64,000 nucleotides of DNA from Haematobia irritans (GCF_050003625.1 NC_134400.1:52890066-52954065); one strand, 5' to 3'; numbered from the stretch's first letter, positions 32,149-44,530 are shown. Notes: generated by a model from the sequence alone, not told the origin. Numbers and translations are program-made.

Positions 32149-33560
32149 ATACCCTAAACCACATAGTGGTCATGGTATAATAACTTTGATCTGTCAAAAA
32201 ATGTGCCTACCACAAATATTGATTTTAAACCCTATAAAATATATACCGATCCACTCAGAATCACCTCCTGAGTCGATCTAGCCCTTGGTGTTTGATGTTT
32301 GCAGGATTCCGGTCGCAATTATTACCCGATTTTGATGAAATTTGGTACAGTTTTTTTGGCACAAGGACGAACGCTATTGAATTTGGAAGAGATCGGATCA
32401 AATTTAAATTTAGCTGCCATATATATGTATCGCCCGATTTCGACAAATGGTATCACGATGCGCTTTTTTACACACTGATCGTCAACAAATTTGGCGCCAA
32501 CTAATTTTTTCATCATTCTTCAAGTCTGCAAAATTTCTCATATATATGTATCGCACGATTTTCACAAATTTGGCCATAAAACCCTTATTTATCAACCGAT
32601 CTTACTCAAACTTGGTTTACTATAATCTTCTATAGTACTAACAAGATTATAATCTTCTATAGTACTAACAATGTGTACCAAAAATAATCGAAATCGGTTC
32701 AGATTTAGCTATAACTCCCATATATATGTATTGCTCGATTTCGCCCAATTTGCCATAAAACCCTTATTTATCATCCCATCTTACTCAAAGTTGGCTCACT
32801 CTAATTTTCTATACTACTAACTATATGTGCTAAAAGTTATGGAAATCGGTTCGGATTTAGATATAGCTCCCATATATATGCATTGCCCGATTTTCTAAAA
32901 TCTGGTAATAAGTCCCTTATTTATCAACCAATCTTACTCAAAATATAATCCAAATCGGTTCAGATTTAGATATAGCTCCCATATATATGTATCGATCGAT
33001 TTTCTCAAATTTGGCCATAATACTCTTATTTACTAACCAATCTTGCTCAAATTTCACATATACATGTATTAGCCCATCGTATTTAGACTTACATATAGCT
33101 ATTGCGTAAATCTATTGTCCTATTTTCAGAAATTTGGATTCATTACCCACAATAATTGAGCGATTTCCACTTTATTTTCTAGGTTATATACGTTGCATTT
33201 TCATGTTTTAAGATAATAAAGTATTTAGAACCATTTTTGTTTTGTAAAATTTGTTTAAATTTAACGAAAAATATTGTAGGGAAAATTGTTTGGGAATGTA
33301 TGGGAAAGTAGGGAACTTTTTTATCCTTGTAGGGTAAACCGAACATTTTCCCTGGCAATACTGACTATGCGCTATAGTCAGGTTGAGACAAATCAACCAA
33401 AAACATGTACCCCTTAATTTTCTTAAATATGCAACTGCGGTTTATCTCCCAGACCTATATCAATGTTACCCCACAAATGCTTATGATTACTAATTCAGTA
33501 AGGGTGGTTTAGCGTATGATATAGTCGGCCCCGCCCGACTTTATACTTTACTTACTTGTT
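32149..33560 (-). mobile_element. Family 2 element without minisatellite
   Basis: Tail 32149-32340 (TATACCCTAAACCACATAGT), about five ~153-bp monomers to 33160, then directly the AAAACATGAA-type internal zone and the head (33180-33560) ending CTTTACTTACTTGTT. The 29-bp array is absent, so the array is not essential to the copied unit or was deleted. Confidence 0.7.
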
Positions 33561-34110
33561 TAATAATGGACTAAATATTAGTAACATACTAACTCTGTAG
33601 GTGCAGAATCAACTATAGCTCCTAATATCAGACATTTCTGTTCAGATTGTGGAAATAGAAATGCGGTTTTCCCAAAACCTATACCATTGAAACCCCACAA
33701 ACAATCCCAGCAAAAAGTGATTTTTGTGGGCGATGTCCCGATTTAAAGCAGCTTCTACATAGCGCTGATATAATTGCTTAATTTAATCGAAATATTGCTC
33801 AGAAGTGATATATAATCTTGAATATACCATTGTTGGCGTGAAGGAAAACAGCACTACCTTTCATGCATCTATACTGCATGAATTGGTTGCAATAACGTAA
33901 GCGAATGATAATAAACTAGTTTGATTACTCGTTTACGTTATTGCCACCGATTCATGCAATGTGGATGCACTGTCTACTTTATTGTATACCAAAAACCGCA
34001 ACTAAACTCTTACTGCTGAAGTATTTTTTGCTGGGATGTTTACTAATTTAGTGGGGGTGGTTTAGGGTATGATATGGTTGGCCCCGCCCGAATTTCTACT
34101 TTACTCACTT
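33561..34110 (-). mobile_element. Family 2 head fragment split by a CCCAGCAAAAA MITE
   Basis: TAATAATGGACTAAATATTA (33561) to AAACCCCACAAACAAT (33705) and then TTACTAATTTAGTGGGGGTG to TTTACTCACTTGTTATA (34110) together form one family 2 head. The MITE interrupts it. The adjacent family 1 element begins at the very next bases. Confidence 0.65.
33706..34035. mobile_element. 330-bp MITE with CCCAGCAAAAA ends and an internal foldback
   Basis: The ends CCCAGCAAAAAGTGATTTTT and (complement) CCCAGCAAAAAATACTTCAG share 11 perfect bases. Inside, TGCATGAATTGGTTGCAATA (33875 on) pairs imperfectly with a segment ending TTATTGCCACCGATTCATGC (33958), giving a stem of about 35 bp with a short loop. No target-site duplication is clear. 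A similar start, CCCAGCAAAAAAATCGGAAG, occurs at 50789. Confidence 0.75.
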
Positions 34111-34693
34111 GTTATACCCTCCACCATAGGATGGGGGTATATTAACTTTGTCATTCCATTTGTAACACATCGAAATATTGCTCTAAGACCCCATAAAGTA
34201 TATATATTCTGGGTCGTGGTGAAATTCTGAGCCGATCTGAGCATGTCCGTCCGTCCGTCTGTTGAAATCACGCTAACTTCCGAACGAAACAGGCTATCGA
34301 CTTGAAACTTGGCACAAGTAGTTGTTATTGATGTAGGTCGGATGGTATTGCAAATGGGCCATATCGGTGCACTTTTACGTATAGCCCCCATATAAACGGA
34401 CCCCCAAATTTGGCTTGCGATTGCTCTAAGAGAAGCAAATTTCATCCGATCAGGCTGAAATTTGGTACATGGTGTTAGTATATGGTCTTTAACAACGATG
34501 CAAAAATTGGTTCATATCGGTCCACTTTTACGTATAGCCCCCATATAAACGGACCCCCAAATTTGGCTTGCGATTGCTCTAAGAGAAGCAAATTTCATCC
34601 GATCCGGGTGAAATTTGGTACATGGTGTTAGTATATGGTCTCTAACAACCATTCAGACATTGGTCCATATCGGTCCACTTTTACATATTGCCC

Positions 34694-34903
<210 letters not shown>

Positions 34904-35554
34904 GGTCTCTAACAACCATGCAAAAATTGGTCCACATCGGTCCATAATTATATATAGTCTCCATATAAACCGATCCCCCGATTTGGCTTGCGGAGCCTCT
35001 AAGAGAAGCGAATTTCATCGAATCCGCCTGAAATTTGGTACATGGTGTTGGTATATGGTTCTCTAATGACCATGCAAAAATTGGTCCACATCGGCCCATA
35101 ATTATATATAGCCCCTATATAAACCGATCCCCAGATTCGACCTCCGGAGCCTCTTAGAGGAGCAAAAGTCATCCGATCCGATTGAAATTTGGTGCGTGGT
35201 GTTAGTATATTGTCTCTAACAACCATGCCAAAATTGGTTCATATCGATCCATAATTATATATAGCCCCCATATAAGCCGATCCCCAGATTTGACCTCCTG
35301 AGCCTCTTACAGGAGCAAAATTCATCCGATCCGGTTGAATTTTGGTACGTGGTGTTAGTATATGGTATCCAACAACCATGCAGGAATTGGTCCATATCGG
35401 TCCATAATTATATATAGCCCCCATATAAATCTACCCTCAGATTTGGCTTGCGGAGCCTCTAAGAGAAGCAAATTTCATCCGATCCGGTTGAAATTTGGTA
35501 CGTGGTGTCAGCATATGATATCGGTTCATAATCATGGTTGCCACTCGAGCCAAA

Positions 35555-35890
35555 AATAATCTACCAAAATTTTATTTCTTTAGAAAATTTTGTTAAAATT
35601 TTATTTCTATAGAAAATTTTTGTTAAAATTTTATTTCTATAGAAAATCTTGTCAAATTTTTATTTCTATAGAAAATTTTGTCAAAATTTTATTTCTATAG
35701 AAAATTTTGTCAAAATTTTATTTTTATAGGAATTTTTTTCCAAATTTTATTTCTATAGAAAATTTTTTCCAAATTTTATTTCTATAGATTTTTTTTCCAA
35801 ATTTTACTTCTATAGAAAATGTTGTCAAAATTTTAGTTCTATAGAAAATTTTGTTAAAATTCTTTTATGTCTATAGAAAATTTTGTCAAA
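35555..35890 (+). repeat. 29-bp minisatellite inside family 1
   Basis: About 11 units of TTTTATTTCTATAGAAAATT plus TTGTCAAAA, preceded by the spacer CGAGCCAAAAATAATCTACC as in the other family 1 copies. Confidence 0.87.
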
Positions 35891-36125
35891 CTGAATTATA
35901 TACGTATTTGATCGATTTTTTTTTGGATTTAATATAACCACGTATGGACTTACATACAATTTAGAAGACGGTGTTAAGAGGTTTTAAGATACCTTGCCAT
36001 CGGCAAGCGTTACCGCAACTTAAGTAATTCGATTGTGGATGGCAGTGTTTAGAAGAAGTTTCAACGCAAGCCATGGTGGAGGGTACAGAAGCTTCGGCCT
36101 GGCCGAACTTACGGCCGTACATACT

Positions 36126-37154
36126 TTTTTTTTATAAAACATTTATTGTAACAGTTGAAGAAGGCCTCTATGGCACTTCTTCAACTGTAACGCCCCTGTC
36201 GAGGGTGTTTGCAACTTTGTATCTTCTTTAATGGACACTCATCATTTAAACTGGTAAAGAATATCATTTAAATGACATATCAAGAGGATGAACATTGTCC
36301 GGCCAGATAACAAAATAAGAATATCAAAAGCAAACAAACGAAATGTTCAATACAAAGAGCAAACTTACAACAGCAACACTTAAGCAAATAAGAAAGTTAT
36401 AAACTGACATCAGTTCTCATTACGGAAATCTATGGTCAACGTGGATAGATAGGTTCACTGTTTATGCGGATAGAGAAAGCGAAAAACTTGCAAATAAGAT
36501 TTGCATTTCAAGTAAAATAATTGCGAAGATTTCAAAGATTGGAAAATAATTGTCCAAATTTCAAAAAAAAAAAACTCAGGTCTAGTAATACGATTAATTG
36601 AATTTAGCAAATTGTGCAAATGTTGATTCGATAGACAACGAAAAGTTTTTTCGTAGTCCGAGAAAAATGTTTGCCAAGAGCATGAATATCTACGTCCCTC
36701 CATGTAAAAATAGAGTTGGCTATTAGTAGCCGAATTAGGCCTGCTTCTGTGCGGTTTCCAGATTTTGTTTTAATGGAGAGACTATTTGTTAAAAATATCG
36801 CATTGTTAAGGAACATTTTGGATTTCGTAGGATAAGATAATAAGATAATTTTTCTGAAAAAAATCCGAAGGATGTTAAGTTAATTTCGAAATTTACATAA
36901 ATACGGATTTTAATTTTTTTAGATTAAAGACAATGGTTCCGGGAGAACATCGTTTTTTTTTCATCTGTGATTTATTTTTCTTCAAGTGGTGTCATCCATT
37001 GGACAGCGCTTAATTTTAATACAAATTTTACTCATATAAGAATTTCATGTATTGTGTATTTAATTTTCTCCGATCAACAATTGAGGAAAATTTTAATAAA
37101 ATTTGATAAAATGTTAATTCGGAAATTCAAAGTAACATTGATCTTTTACCCAGT
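36126..37154. other. Unassigned stretch with a small perfect hairpin
   Basis: ACAGTTGAAGAAG (36151-36163) and CTTCTTCAACTGT (36176-36188) form a 13-bp stem with a 12-nt loop. The rest shows no domain and no recurrence in the window and may be low-copy DNA. Confidence 0.45.
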
Positions 37155-37275
37155 TTATAAATACCTACCCAAAATATATATACTTTATGGGGTCTGAGGC
37201 CAATATTTCGATGTGTTACAAATTGAATGGCAAAGTTATAATACCCTTTGTCCTATGGTGGAGGGATTAAATGCC
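37155..37275 (+). mobile_element. Isolated family 1 tail relic
   Basis: TATATATACTTTATGGGGTC, CAATATTTCGATGTGTTACA and CCTATGGTGGAGGGATTAAA are the tail module without monomers. A short monomer-like piece (GGGCCGATATGAACTAATTT) follows. Confidence 0.65.
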
Positions 37276-37357
37276 TATAAAAGCCAATTAATTTCTGGGC
37301 CGATATGAACTAATTTTCGCACCATAATTAGAGAGCCAAATTTCAATTTTTTTCAGT

Positions 37358-37460
37358 CTCACTTAGACTATTCAGTCCATTGTGATACCACATTAACTAA
37401 AAGTACATATTATATATGGGCACTTCTAATTTTAACCACTGAACCTTCTCGATTATTTTC
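37358..37460 (-). mobile_element. SINE-1 tail relic, inverted
   Basis: CACTTAGACTATTCAGTCCA and TTGTGATACCACATTAACTA, followed by GGGCACTTCTAATTTTAACC, are the reverse of the segment at 8866-8965. Confidence 0.65.
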
Positions 37461-37519
37461 TACTGCGGAACCAACTAGATTGATCCAAGAACATAAGCAG
37501 ACTGCTAAAGTTAACATGA

Positions 37520-38523
37520 TAGCAGCTATTTTTGCGGCGACCATGTAACATTTTCACCTGCAACCATGTGGGCTCAGTGAACATGGCTCTAAGAAAATAA
37601 AATTGTCCTCATCTAAGATGTTATTATATTGATAAAAAGAATTTTGTTTGAATCAAAAGACAATGGTCACGATCTAAAATATTATGATATTCGTCAAAAT
37701 GGTTTTCTTCCAGTTAAAAGAACATGATCACCATCTTAAATTGTTTTGATCTTTATGAAAAAACTTTTTTCGTCGTCGTAAAAAGGACGCCACTTGAGAA
37801 AAGAAAATACAAAATTTACTTTATTTATTGGTTGTTATTTATTTATAAATGAAATCATTGTTTATTTGAATTTATAATGTCGTGCAAGCAAACATCATAT
37901 ATTTTTACACAATTTATTTTTGTTCAATTTCAACAATAAATAATCATTCAATATTTACTTCGTACCCACCAAATGTACAAACGCAGACATCATATAACTG
38001 AAATAAAAATAAAGTATATGCAGAACAAAAACCAGGTTCATTTTTTTCAATTACACTTTCCTTTTTTGTGTTCACATAAAACCACGTGCCACTTCTGAAT
38101 AAATAAATTAACATGAAACACAGTAATTCCATATTCTCCGTCCATTCAAAGAAAAAATCAACACACGACTGACGCGCAAAATGAAAATCGTGTGTACCTG
38201 CTCAATGTTTTTATAAAATTCTTTTCGCTGCAAAAAAAGTTTAAAAATTAAATGGTCACGAAAACAATGTACATGGTCTTTATGGCTATGTACGTAACTT
38301 ATAATAATACGTTTTTCCCTGCGAAAAATTGAATGGTCAGGTACATGATTCTCCCGACCATGTAATTGTCTCAAATTCTATCATTTAAATAATAGAACAT
38401 GTTTGAACATATATTTTTCTCCGCTCGAAAATTATTTTTACAAAGACTAAATACATGGTTTTCGCGACAATAACATACTCTAGATAAGCAATAAATGGAT
38501 GCGGCAACCATTTCCAAACAGGT
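37520..38523 (-). mobile_element. TIR element (ACACGCA type), copy 2, inverted
   Basis: The segment from GCGGCGACCATGTAACATTT to TGGATGCGGCAACCATTTCC is the reverse of 12899-13985, with many substitutions and small indels, about 1 kb long. Landmarks shared in reverse include CACACGACTGACGCGCAAAA and GTGCCACTTCTGAATAAATA. No ORF is conserved between the copies, so the frames here are spurious. Confidence 0.75.
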
Positions 38524-40818
38524 TACAAAACACTAACATATCTGGAGGGCGGTCTAAGTTTAGATGGGGCCATAGATGTGGACGAATGCAACGGTCGGAA
38601 GGACGAAGAAAATGATCGGACACCTAGAATTGGGAGCACATCTGTGCCGAATAGAAGCAACTGAGGATGTTGCATATATGTTAGAGCATGCTTTGAGAAT
38701 GATTAGTCCTTGGATCACTACATTTGTCACTGCCCTGTTTTTACTAGGCAAAGTGTTAACGATATTAACGATGGTGAAGATGTAATTCGGGGCAACCTGA
38801 ATCCTCTTTTCCACCAAATTATACAATTATAGACCGATATGGACCAATTTTTGCATAGTAGTTAAAGAACGCCAAATTACATTGTATACTGAAAATATAT
38901 GAGCATCAATAAGAATATGTTCGAACATACAAAAAATTTCAGAATATAAAAAGTACAAAAAGTGGTTCCAATATTTTGTGAAAAAATCCTGTAGTGATAC
39001 ACTTTAAAAATTAAATTTAACACAAATATATATCCTGACAGAAGAGTTATTTCCTGAGAAACGAAATTTTAGACAAACTAAGTTTTCTTTTGATGCTAAT
39101 TTTTTTTTCGTTTGAAGTAAATAAAAAAAAAAATAAAATTTGCTATTTAAGAAAATACTTTCAAAAAAAAAGAGATTTTCGTTTGTTTAAAATTTCATCC
39201 CTGAGCAAATTATTTTTTCTTTGGATGTAATAATACAATATGTATATCAATTTAAAAAGCGGTCTTACTCTTAAAAAGCTTTCAGCTGCTAAGTTAAAAT
39301 ACGATTGTTTTTAAGTTTGTCAAATATTAAAAATGACCTTTGAACAGAAGAGTTTAAAAAATAATAACGAAAATAATGCTATTGCATACTTGTTTGTATT
39401 TAGGATCTTCTTGTTGACTTTCCGCATCTTTTTTCCTCATAACTCATGCTAGAATTGTTCCGAATTTGCTTGAGTATTGCTCCACTTTATAAGGTCTGAA
39501 ATAATTGTTTACCCCCAAAAATTCCCCAAATAAATTTTACCCCTAAAAATCCCCCTAAACTTCAAAAAAAACCCTAAATTTGGGGGGGGAAACCCCTAAC
39601 ATGGCAACACTGGTGTGTTGTCAGGGCGCAGACAGCCATCGATTATCATCTGAGAATTGGCTCCTTTTTGTATATACACGCACATCAAAACTCATCTGTA
39701 TCTATCGCTAATATTAATCTACTTATCTATGCTCTACACCCTTTGGAGCATATAGGATATCCAACAATAACCATTTATGTTAAGGATATTGCTAAAGTAA
39801 TCTCATAAATCATTGTCGTGTTGTCCATTTACTTACCTTACCCAGCCCCCCTCTTCGCTTTATCATGGGTATATGTACAGTTTATTTCATGATTTTCTTA
39901 CATTTTTATAGTGAAGTGTTTTTCGTTTTTTTTTTTTTTCATGTGTATTGGTCGGTGTAAAGTACACTTGGAAACCATCCATCAACATCAAATGGTCACA
40001 CTCCAGTGGAAAGTGTTGTTTTTATTTATTTCTCTACTGCGATTTCAGACATTTATGCCTCATATCGCCAATAGCAACAACAGCTACGGCACAACAACGT
40101 TAACAACCTTAGCAGAAAAAGTTAAAACAACAACAACAAAAAACATGATGGCTAAAATCCATAAAAATGGACTTGATTTTGTCCTTGTTTGGTGGCAACC
40201 ATTGCAGAAATGGATCTTGAAGTCACCATACACACCCACCCATCTACATGCGAGTACAACAGAAGCACCAAACTCCCTATTACTCCTCATCATCATCGTC
40301 AACATGCTATGGTCATGTTGAGGAGTTCTTATCGCCATCATTTGGTTTTGTTTTTTCGTTTTTTTTTCTCCTCCTGCCCAGATTTGTTATCTGCAATTGG
40401 CTTGAAAACGCTTTAGGATATCAGTTAATCATACTCAAGTGCGGATTTCGCTCAAGTGACATGGGCATTACGACCACAGAGAGGCGGCAGAAACGCAACT
40501 CAATAATGGCCATGGAGCAAGCGATGATTGTATGCAAGCCGCACCGCATCGCACCATACCACATCGCACCGCACCAGGAGAATGAGAAGGAGAACATCAT
40601 AAAAATAATATTTAATGCTCGTGTTACTTGGTTTTCTTATGTCCACTCGTAAGCATTTAACTAAATATTTATTAACACCAATGTTATTGCTGTTGTTGTT
40701 TGCTTTTGTTTTATTGCATATGCGCTACAGAGAATAATGTGGTCATTTTATTTTTCCGATGCGTTGAAGTACGTCCAGTATTCAGGCACAAACAAAATGT
40801 CTTCAATCACAGAAATGA
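38524..40818. other. Mostly unassigned; LOA-like and monomer scraps
   Basis: 38528-38600 resembles 47585-47640 of the LOA-like element (CACTAACATATCTGGAGGGC). 38825-38870 is a monomer scrap (ATAGACCGATATGGACCAAT). 39040-39250 has CGAAATTTTAGACAAAC, as at 40850. The segment 39600-40780 shows no repeat and contains CAACAACAACAA tracts. Two overlapping frames there (39911-40321 and 40248-40652) have no recognisable domain, and I do not call them genes. Confidence 0.4.
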
Positions 40819-41006
40819 TACACGCAAACAAATAATTATTTCCTCCCAAACGAAATTTTAGACAAACAAAGTTCGTTTCTCATTTGCTTTTCGCAGTAAG
40901 GAAGTGTATTTGGAAGAATAGTATATACTGTTTGTGATAAACGTTTATTCTTTTCCAGGATAAAGACAAACTAAAAAAAAAAAAAACATTGTTTTCTTGC
41001 TAATTG

Positions 41007-41210
41007 CATTTTCCCTCACATCTTTCTCACATCCACGAGGTTTTTTAGTTCTTAACACCTTTTCCTGTAATACTAACAATGTAGAAGAAATTATACGATT
41101 TTATAATTTTTAAAATTTTTTTTTACCTTTCGCCTGGACGGAGAATCGAACCGCGGACCATGCACTTTGTAAGCCAACACACTAACCACTGAGCTATGTA
41201 CCTGTTATGG
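41007..41210 (-). mobile_element. tRNA-like SINE unit type 2
   Basis: On the minus strand it has an A-box-like region TAGCTCAGTGGTTAGTGTG and a B-box-like GCGGTTCGATTCTCC, followed by GTCCAGGCGAAAGGTAAA. The body carries ATTACAGGAAAAGGTGTTAA and GATGTGAGAAAGATGTGAGG. Copies of the same unit lie at 53941-54145 (+) and 56945-57111 (-). Confidence 0.75.
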
Positions 41211-41221
41211 TCATCAATACA

Positions 41222-41437
41222 TTTAGTTTGGCACCGTGGAGCAGTGGTTGCTACGTCCGACTTGCATGCCAAGGTTCGATCCCTGCTTCGACCAAAGTTT
41301 TTTTTTTTTTTTTTTTTTTTACATATATTGCAGATATTTTCGGAAGATTCGGAAAAAATGTTCAATATTACATTGTACTATATTAAATTTTCAAAGACCT
41401 AAAGTCAGAAAAGAACAGTGTTTGATATAAACGAAAT
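41222..41437 (+). mobile_element. tRNA-like SINE unit type 3
   Basis: The head CACCGTGGAGCAGTGGTTGC and B-box-like AGGTTCGATCCCTGC are followed by a 22-nt T-run (a potential Pol III terminator) and a body ending GTCAGAAAAGAACAGTGTTT plus GATATAAACGAAAT. The same unit is at 53625-53836 (-), and its tail is at about 32063. Confidence 0.7.
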
Positions 41438-41603
41438 ATACTTTTTTTATTGAAAAAATAAACATTTTGTAACAAACGAATTTTTTTGATGATAAAAGTT
41501 TAAAATTTTCGAAGCAATCCAAAAAACTCTAACAAAAGAAAAACGTTTTCGGTACACGTTTTCCAAACGTTTTTTTTTCTTTGCGTGTAGTATCAAACAC
41601 CGA

Positions 41604-41871
41604 AGCCACCGTGATACAATGGTTACCATGACCGTCTTGCATACACAAGGTCGTGGGTTCGATTCCTGCTTCGACCGAACACCAAAAAGTTTTTCGGCGG
41701 TGGATTATCCCACCTCAGCAATGCTGGTGACATTTCTGAGGTTTTCAAAGCTTCTCTAAGTGGTTTCACGGCAATGTGGAACGCCGTTCGGACTCGTCAT
41801 TGAGCTTAACATAGAATCGGGCAGCACTCAGTGAGAGAAGTTCGCCAATGTGGTATCACAATGGACTGAAT
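41604..41871 (+). mobile_element. SINE-1, 3'-truncated
   Basis: The tRNA-like head GCCACCGTGATACAATGGTT, B box GTGGGTTCGATTCC and body match the full copy at 14805. It stops at ACAATGGACTGAATTT without the TAACC end. It begins about 15 bp after the TIR element. Confidence 0.85.
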
Positions 41872-41967
41872 TTGAAATTTTTGAGGAATTGTCCTATCTC
41901 GACTTATGGGGTTTTATCATAAATCCACAGATATAATTAATTAGCATTGTGTAGCAGCATACAACAA

Positions 41968-43001
41968 ACACCCAGAAAAAAGTGACCCCTTCTTTAAGTT
42001 AAAATGAACTCATTGTGAAGAAAGTTGAAGTTCGTATAGCGCCAAAGACATTTTTATTTGTTTGAACGATGTGATTTTCGTAGAAATTAGGTATAATGCA
42101 TTCCATATATTAGTTAACGTTTTCCTATATTTATGTACCACTATACTACAGAATGAAAAAATTTAACTGATTTGAATTCATATATGGAATGATTTTATTG
42201 AAAATGTTTCATTCATTTGGACAAATCTTACACATTTGTGGTAAAACTTTTACTTCATAATTAGAACTGCTTACCTTCGTTTTTAAATACAATTTTATTT
42301 ATTTATATAGGCAATTTTTTCTTCAATAAAATACACGTTTTATTAAGATATTAAATATATTTATTAAGAATCAACAGCATCGAATGGCCTTGAAGTACTA
42401 GTTTATTATTCCACACTCAAAAAAAAGTGAACTCTCTATTTCACTAAAGCCAATTTAACTTTCGTTTAGTTCATGGAATTATTATGTTTCGAGAAGGTTT
42501 TCTCTACTCTAATAATTTTTTGTGTACGTTAGTTAAATTAACTGAAACCAAGGAAAAAAATATACACAAATGAAGGATAAAGATTAACTAAATTCGTGTC
42601 ATCCACAAAATAGTTCAATATTTCTTTAAATTTGTAAATTTTATTACAAATTCGTTCATCATGAACTTCGTATGTCACTAAAGACATTCTTGCAATTTTG
42701 AACTCCAATTTTTTCCTCAAACTACAAAATTTTCTTTAACAAGTGAAAAAAATTAATTATGTCTAATAAATTTTCTTGAATTTGTCGAAAAATATTTACT
42801 TATTTTTATGACATCGGCGTGATGGCAGAGTTTGTTATACTGTTTAGTTAAAATTTTCTAAAAATATTCAAAATTTTCCAAAATTAACCGAAATTTTTCT
42901 TCGTGGTGGGTTCACTGTAAAATGCATTTTTCTTCTTGTACCTTTCACTTTTAATAAGTTGCTGCCTAACGATTTTGTCCTCCTTTTATAATTTCAATAC
43001 C
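41968..43001 (+). mobile_element. MITE Y (CACCCAGAAAAAAGTG ends), copy 1, interrupted
   Basis: Starts CACCCAGAAAAAAGTGACCC at 41970. Its interior matches the second copy (43058 onward) until 42412, where MITE X is inserted. It resumes at 42918 (TGTAAAATGCATTTTTCTTC) to TTTCAATACCTA at 43003, where a second MITE Y begins at a TA. Confidence 0.7.
42413..42918 (+). mobile_element. MITE X, copy 2
   Basis: CACTCAAAAAAAAGTGAACT to GGTGGGTTCACTG. It is closely similar to the copy at 30171-30681 and nested inside MITE Y copy 1. Confidence 0.8.
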
Positions 43002-43057
43002 TACACCCAGAAAAAAGTGACCCCTTCTTTAAGTTAAAATGAACTCATTGTGAAAAA

Positions 43058-44303
43058 AGTTGAACTTCGTATAGCGCCAAAGACATTTTTATTTGTTTGA
43101 ACGATGTGATTTTCGTAGAAATTAGGTATAATGCATTCCATATATTAGTTAACATTTTCCTATATTTATGTACCACTATACTACAGAATGAAAAAATTTA
43201 ACTGATTTGAATTCATATATGGAATGATTTTATTGAAATTTTTTCATTCATTTGGACAAATCTTACATATTTGTGGTAAAACATTTACTTCATAATTAGA
43301 ACTGCTTACCTTCGTTTTTAAATATAATTTTATTTATTTATATAAGCAATTTTATCTTCAATAAAAGACAAGTTTTATATATATATTGAATATATTTATT
43401 AAGAATCAACAGTATCGACTGTCCTTGAAATATTAGTTTATTATACCACTATTTCCAATTTCCATGTGATATTATCAACTGTAAAACGCACTTTTTCTTC
43501 TTCTTCTTGTACTTTTCACTTTTAATAAGTTGCTGCCTAACAATTTTGTCCTCCTTTTACAATTTCAATACCTACAAATATAAAAAATCATAAACCATTT
43601 TTGATACAAAAGGTTAGCGTCACTGAATATTACCTGATAATTGAAGATTCCAAAATGAAGACAAATGAAATGAACATTGAAGTTGAACTTCGTATAGCGC
43701 CAAAGACATTTTTATTTGTTTGAACGATGTGATTTTCGTAGAAATTAGGTATAATGCATTCCATATATTAGTTAACATTTTCCTATATTTATGTACCACT
43801 ATACTACAGAATGAAAAAATTTAACTGATTTGAATTCATATATGGAATGATTTTATTGAAATTTTTTCATTCATTTGGACAAATCTTACATATTTGTGGT
43901 AAAACATTTACTTCATAATTAGAACTGCTTACCTTCGTTTTTAAATATAATTTTATTTATTTATATAAGCAATTTTATCTTCAATAAAAGACAAGTTTTA
44001 TATATATATTGAATATATTTATTAAGAATCAACAGTATCGACTGTCCTTGAAATATTAGTTTATTATACCACTATTTCCAATTTCCATGTGATATTATCA
44101 ACTGTAAAACGCACTTTTTCTTCTTCTTCTTGTACTTTTCACTTTTAATAAGTTGCTGCCTAACAATTTTGTCCTCCTTTTACAATTTCAATACCTACAA
44201 ATATAAAAAATCATAAACCATTTTTGATACAAAAGGTTAGCGTCACTGAATATTACCTGATAATTGAAGATTCCAAAATGAAGACAAATGAAATGAACAT
44301 TGA
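43058..44303 (+). repeat. Tandem duplication, 2 x 623 bp
   Basis: 43058-43680 and 43681-44303 appear identical at every position I compared, both running from AGTTGAACTTCGTATAGCGC to ATGAAATGAACATTGA. It is either very recent or an assembly artefact. Confidence 0.92.
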
Positions 44304-44469
44304 TAGATTTATTCTCAAAAAACGAAAATTGTTCTCAGTAATTTAAAATAACAAATATTTTATATATTTTATTTGTTATTTATTATATTATTTTACCATA
44401 TTATTTTTTAACAATCTCTCCGTATACCACAACAACGCGATTCCAACTAAAAAAACAACCCACACGCAA

Positions 44470-44530
44470 ACATATCGATTACACCCACGCGCAAACACAT
44501 CGATTACGATGACAGTTATCGATTACAGGT
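44470..44530. promoter_or_regulatory. Cluster of three ATCGATTAC motifs
   Basis: Three ATCGATTAC copies lie within about 60 bp (near 44473, 44499 and 44518), each preceded by CAAACA/CAGTT. In flies, TATCGATA-like sequences bind DREF/BEAF. These copies lack the full palindrome and lie inside a repeat, so function is doubtful. Confidence 0.3.

Larger units (their letters stand above)
40819..41589. mobile_element. TIR element carrying two divergent tRNA-like heads
   Basis: TA-flanked inverted ends TACACGCAAACAAATAATTA (40819) and, complemented from 41589, TACACGCAAAGAAAAAAAAA. The centre holds a minus-strand tRNA-like head (41127-41210) and a plus-strand tRNA-like head (41228-41293), back to back. 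Both have tRNA-derived bodies extending towards the element ends. The length is about 770 bp with no protein. It is a DNA-transposon-like element that has captured or evolved from two SINE-type units. Confidence 0.7.

Noticed and set aside
33708..34040. Precursor of a small RNA in the ~35-bp foldback
   Set aside because: The foldback lies inside a MITE with clear terminal repeats, so it is best explained as element structure.
39911..40652. Two overlapping plus-strand frames of about 135 codons
   Set aside because: Low-complexity start (poly-Phe), no domain, an overlapping antisense frame of similar length, and no visible splice or promoter support.
41127..41293. Genuine tRNA genes at 41.1-41.3, 53.8 and 53.9 kb
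   Set aside because: A and B boxes are present, but the heads are embedded in repeated SINE bodies, the acceptor stems do not pair well by eye, and no conserved anticodon arm could be identified.
44470..44530. Insulator or DRE promoter element
   Set aside because: Only half of the TATCGATA palindrome is present, the cluster is within repeat DNA, and no nearby gene is visible. I kept it only as a low-confidence motif cluster.
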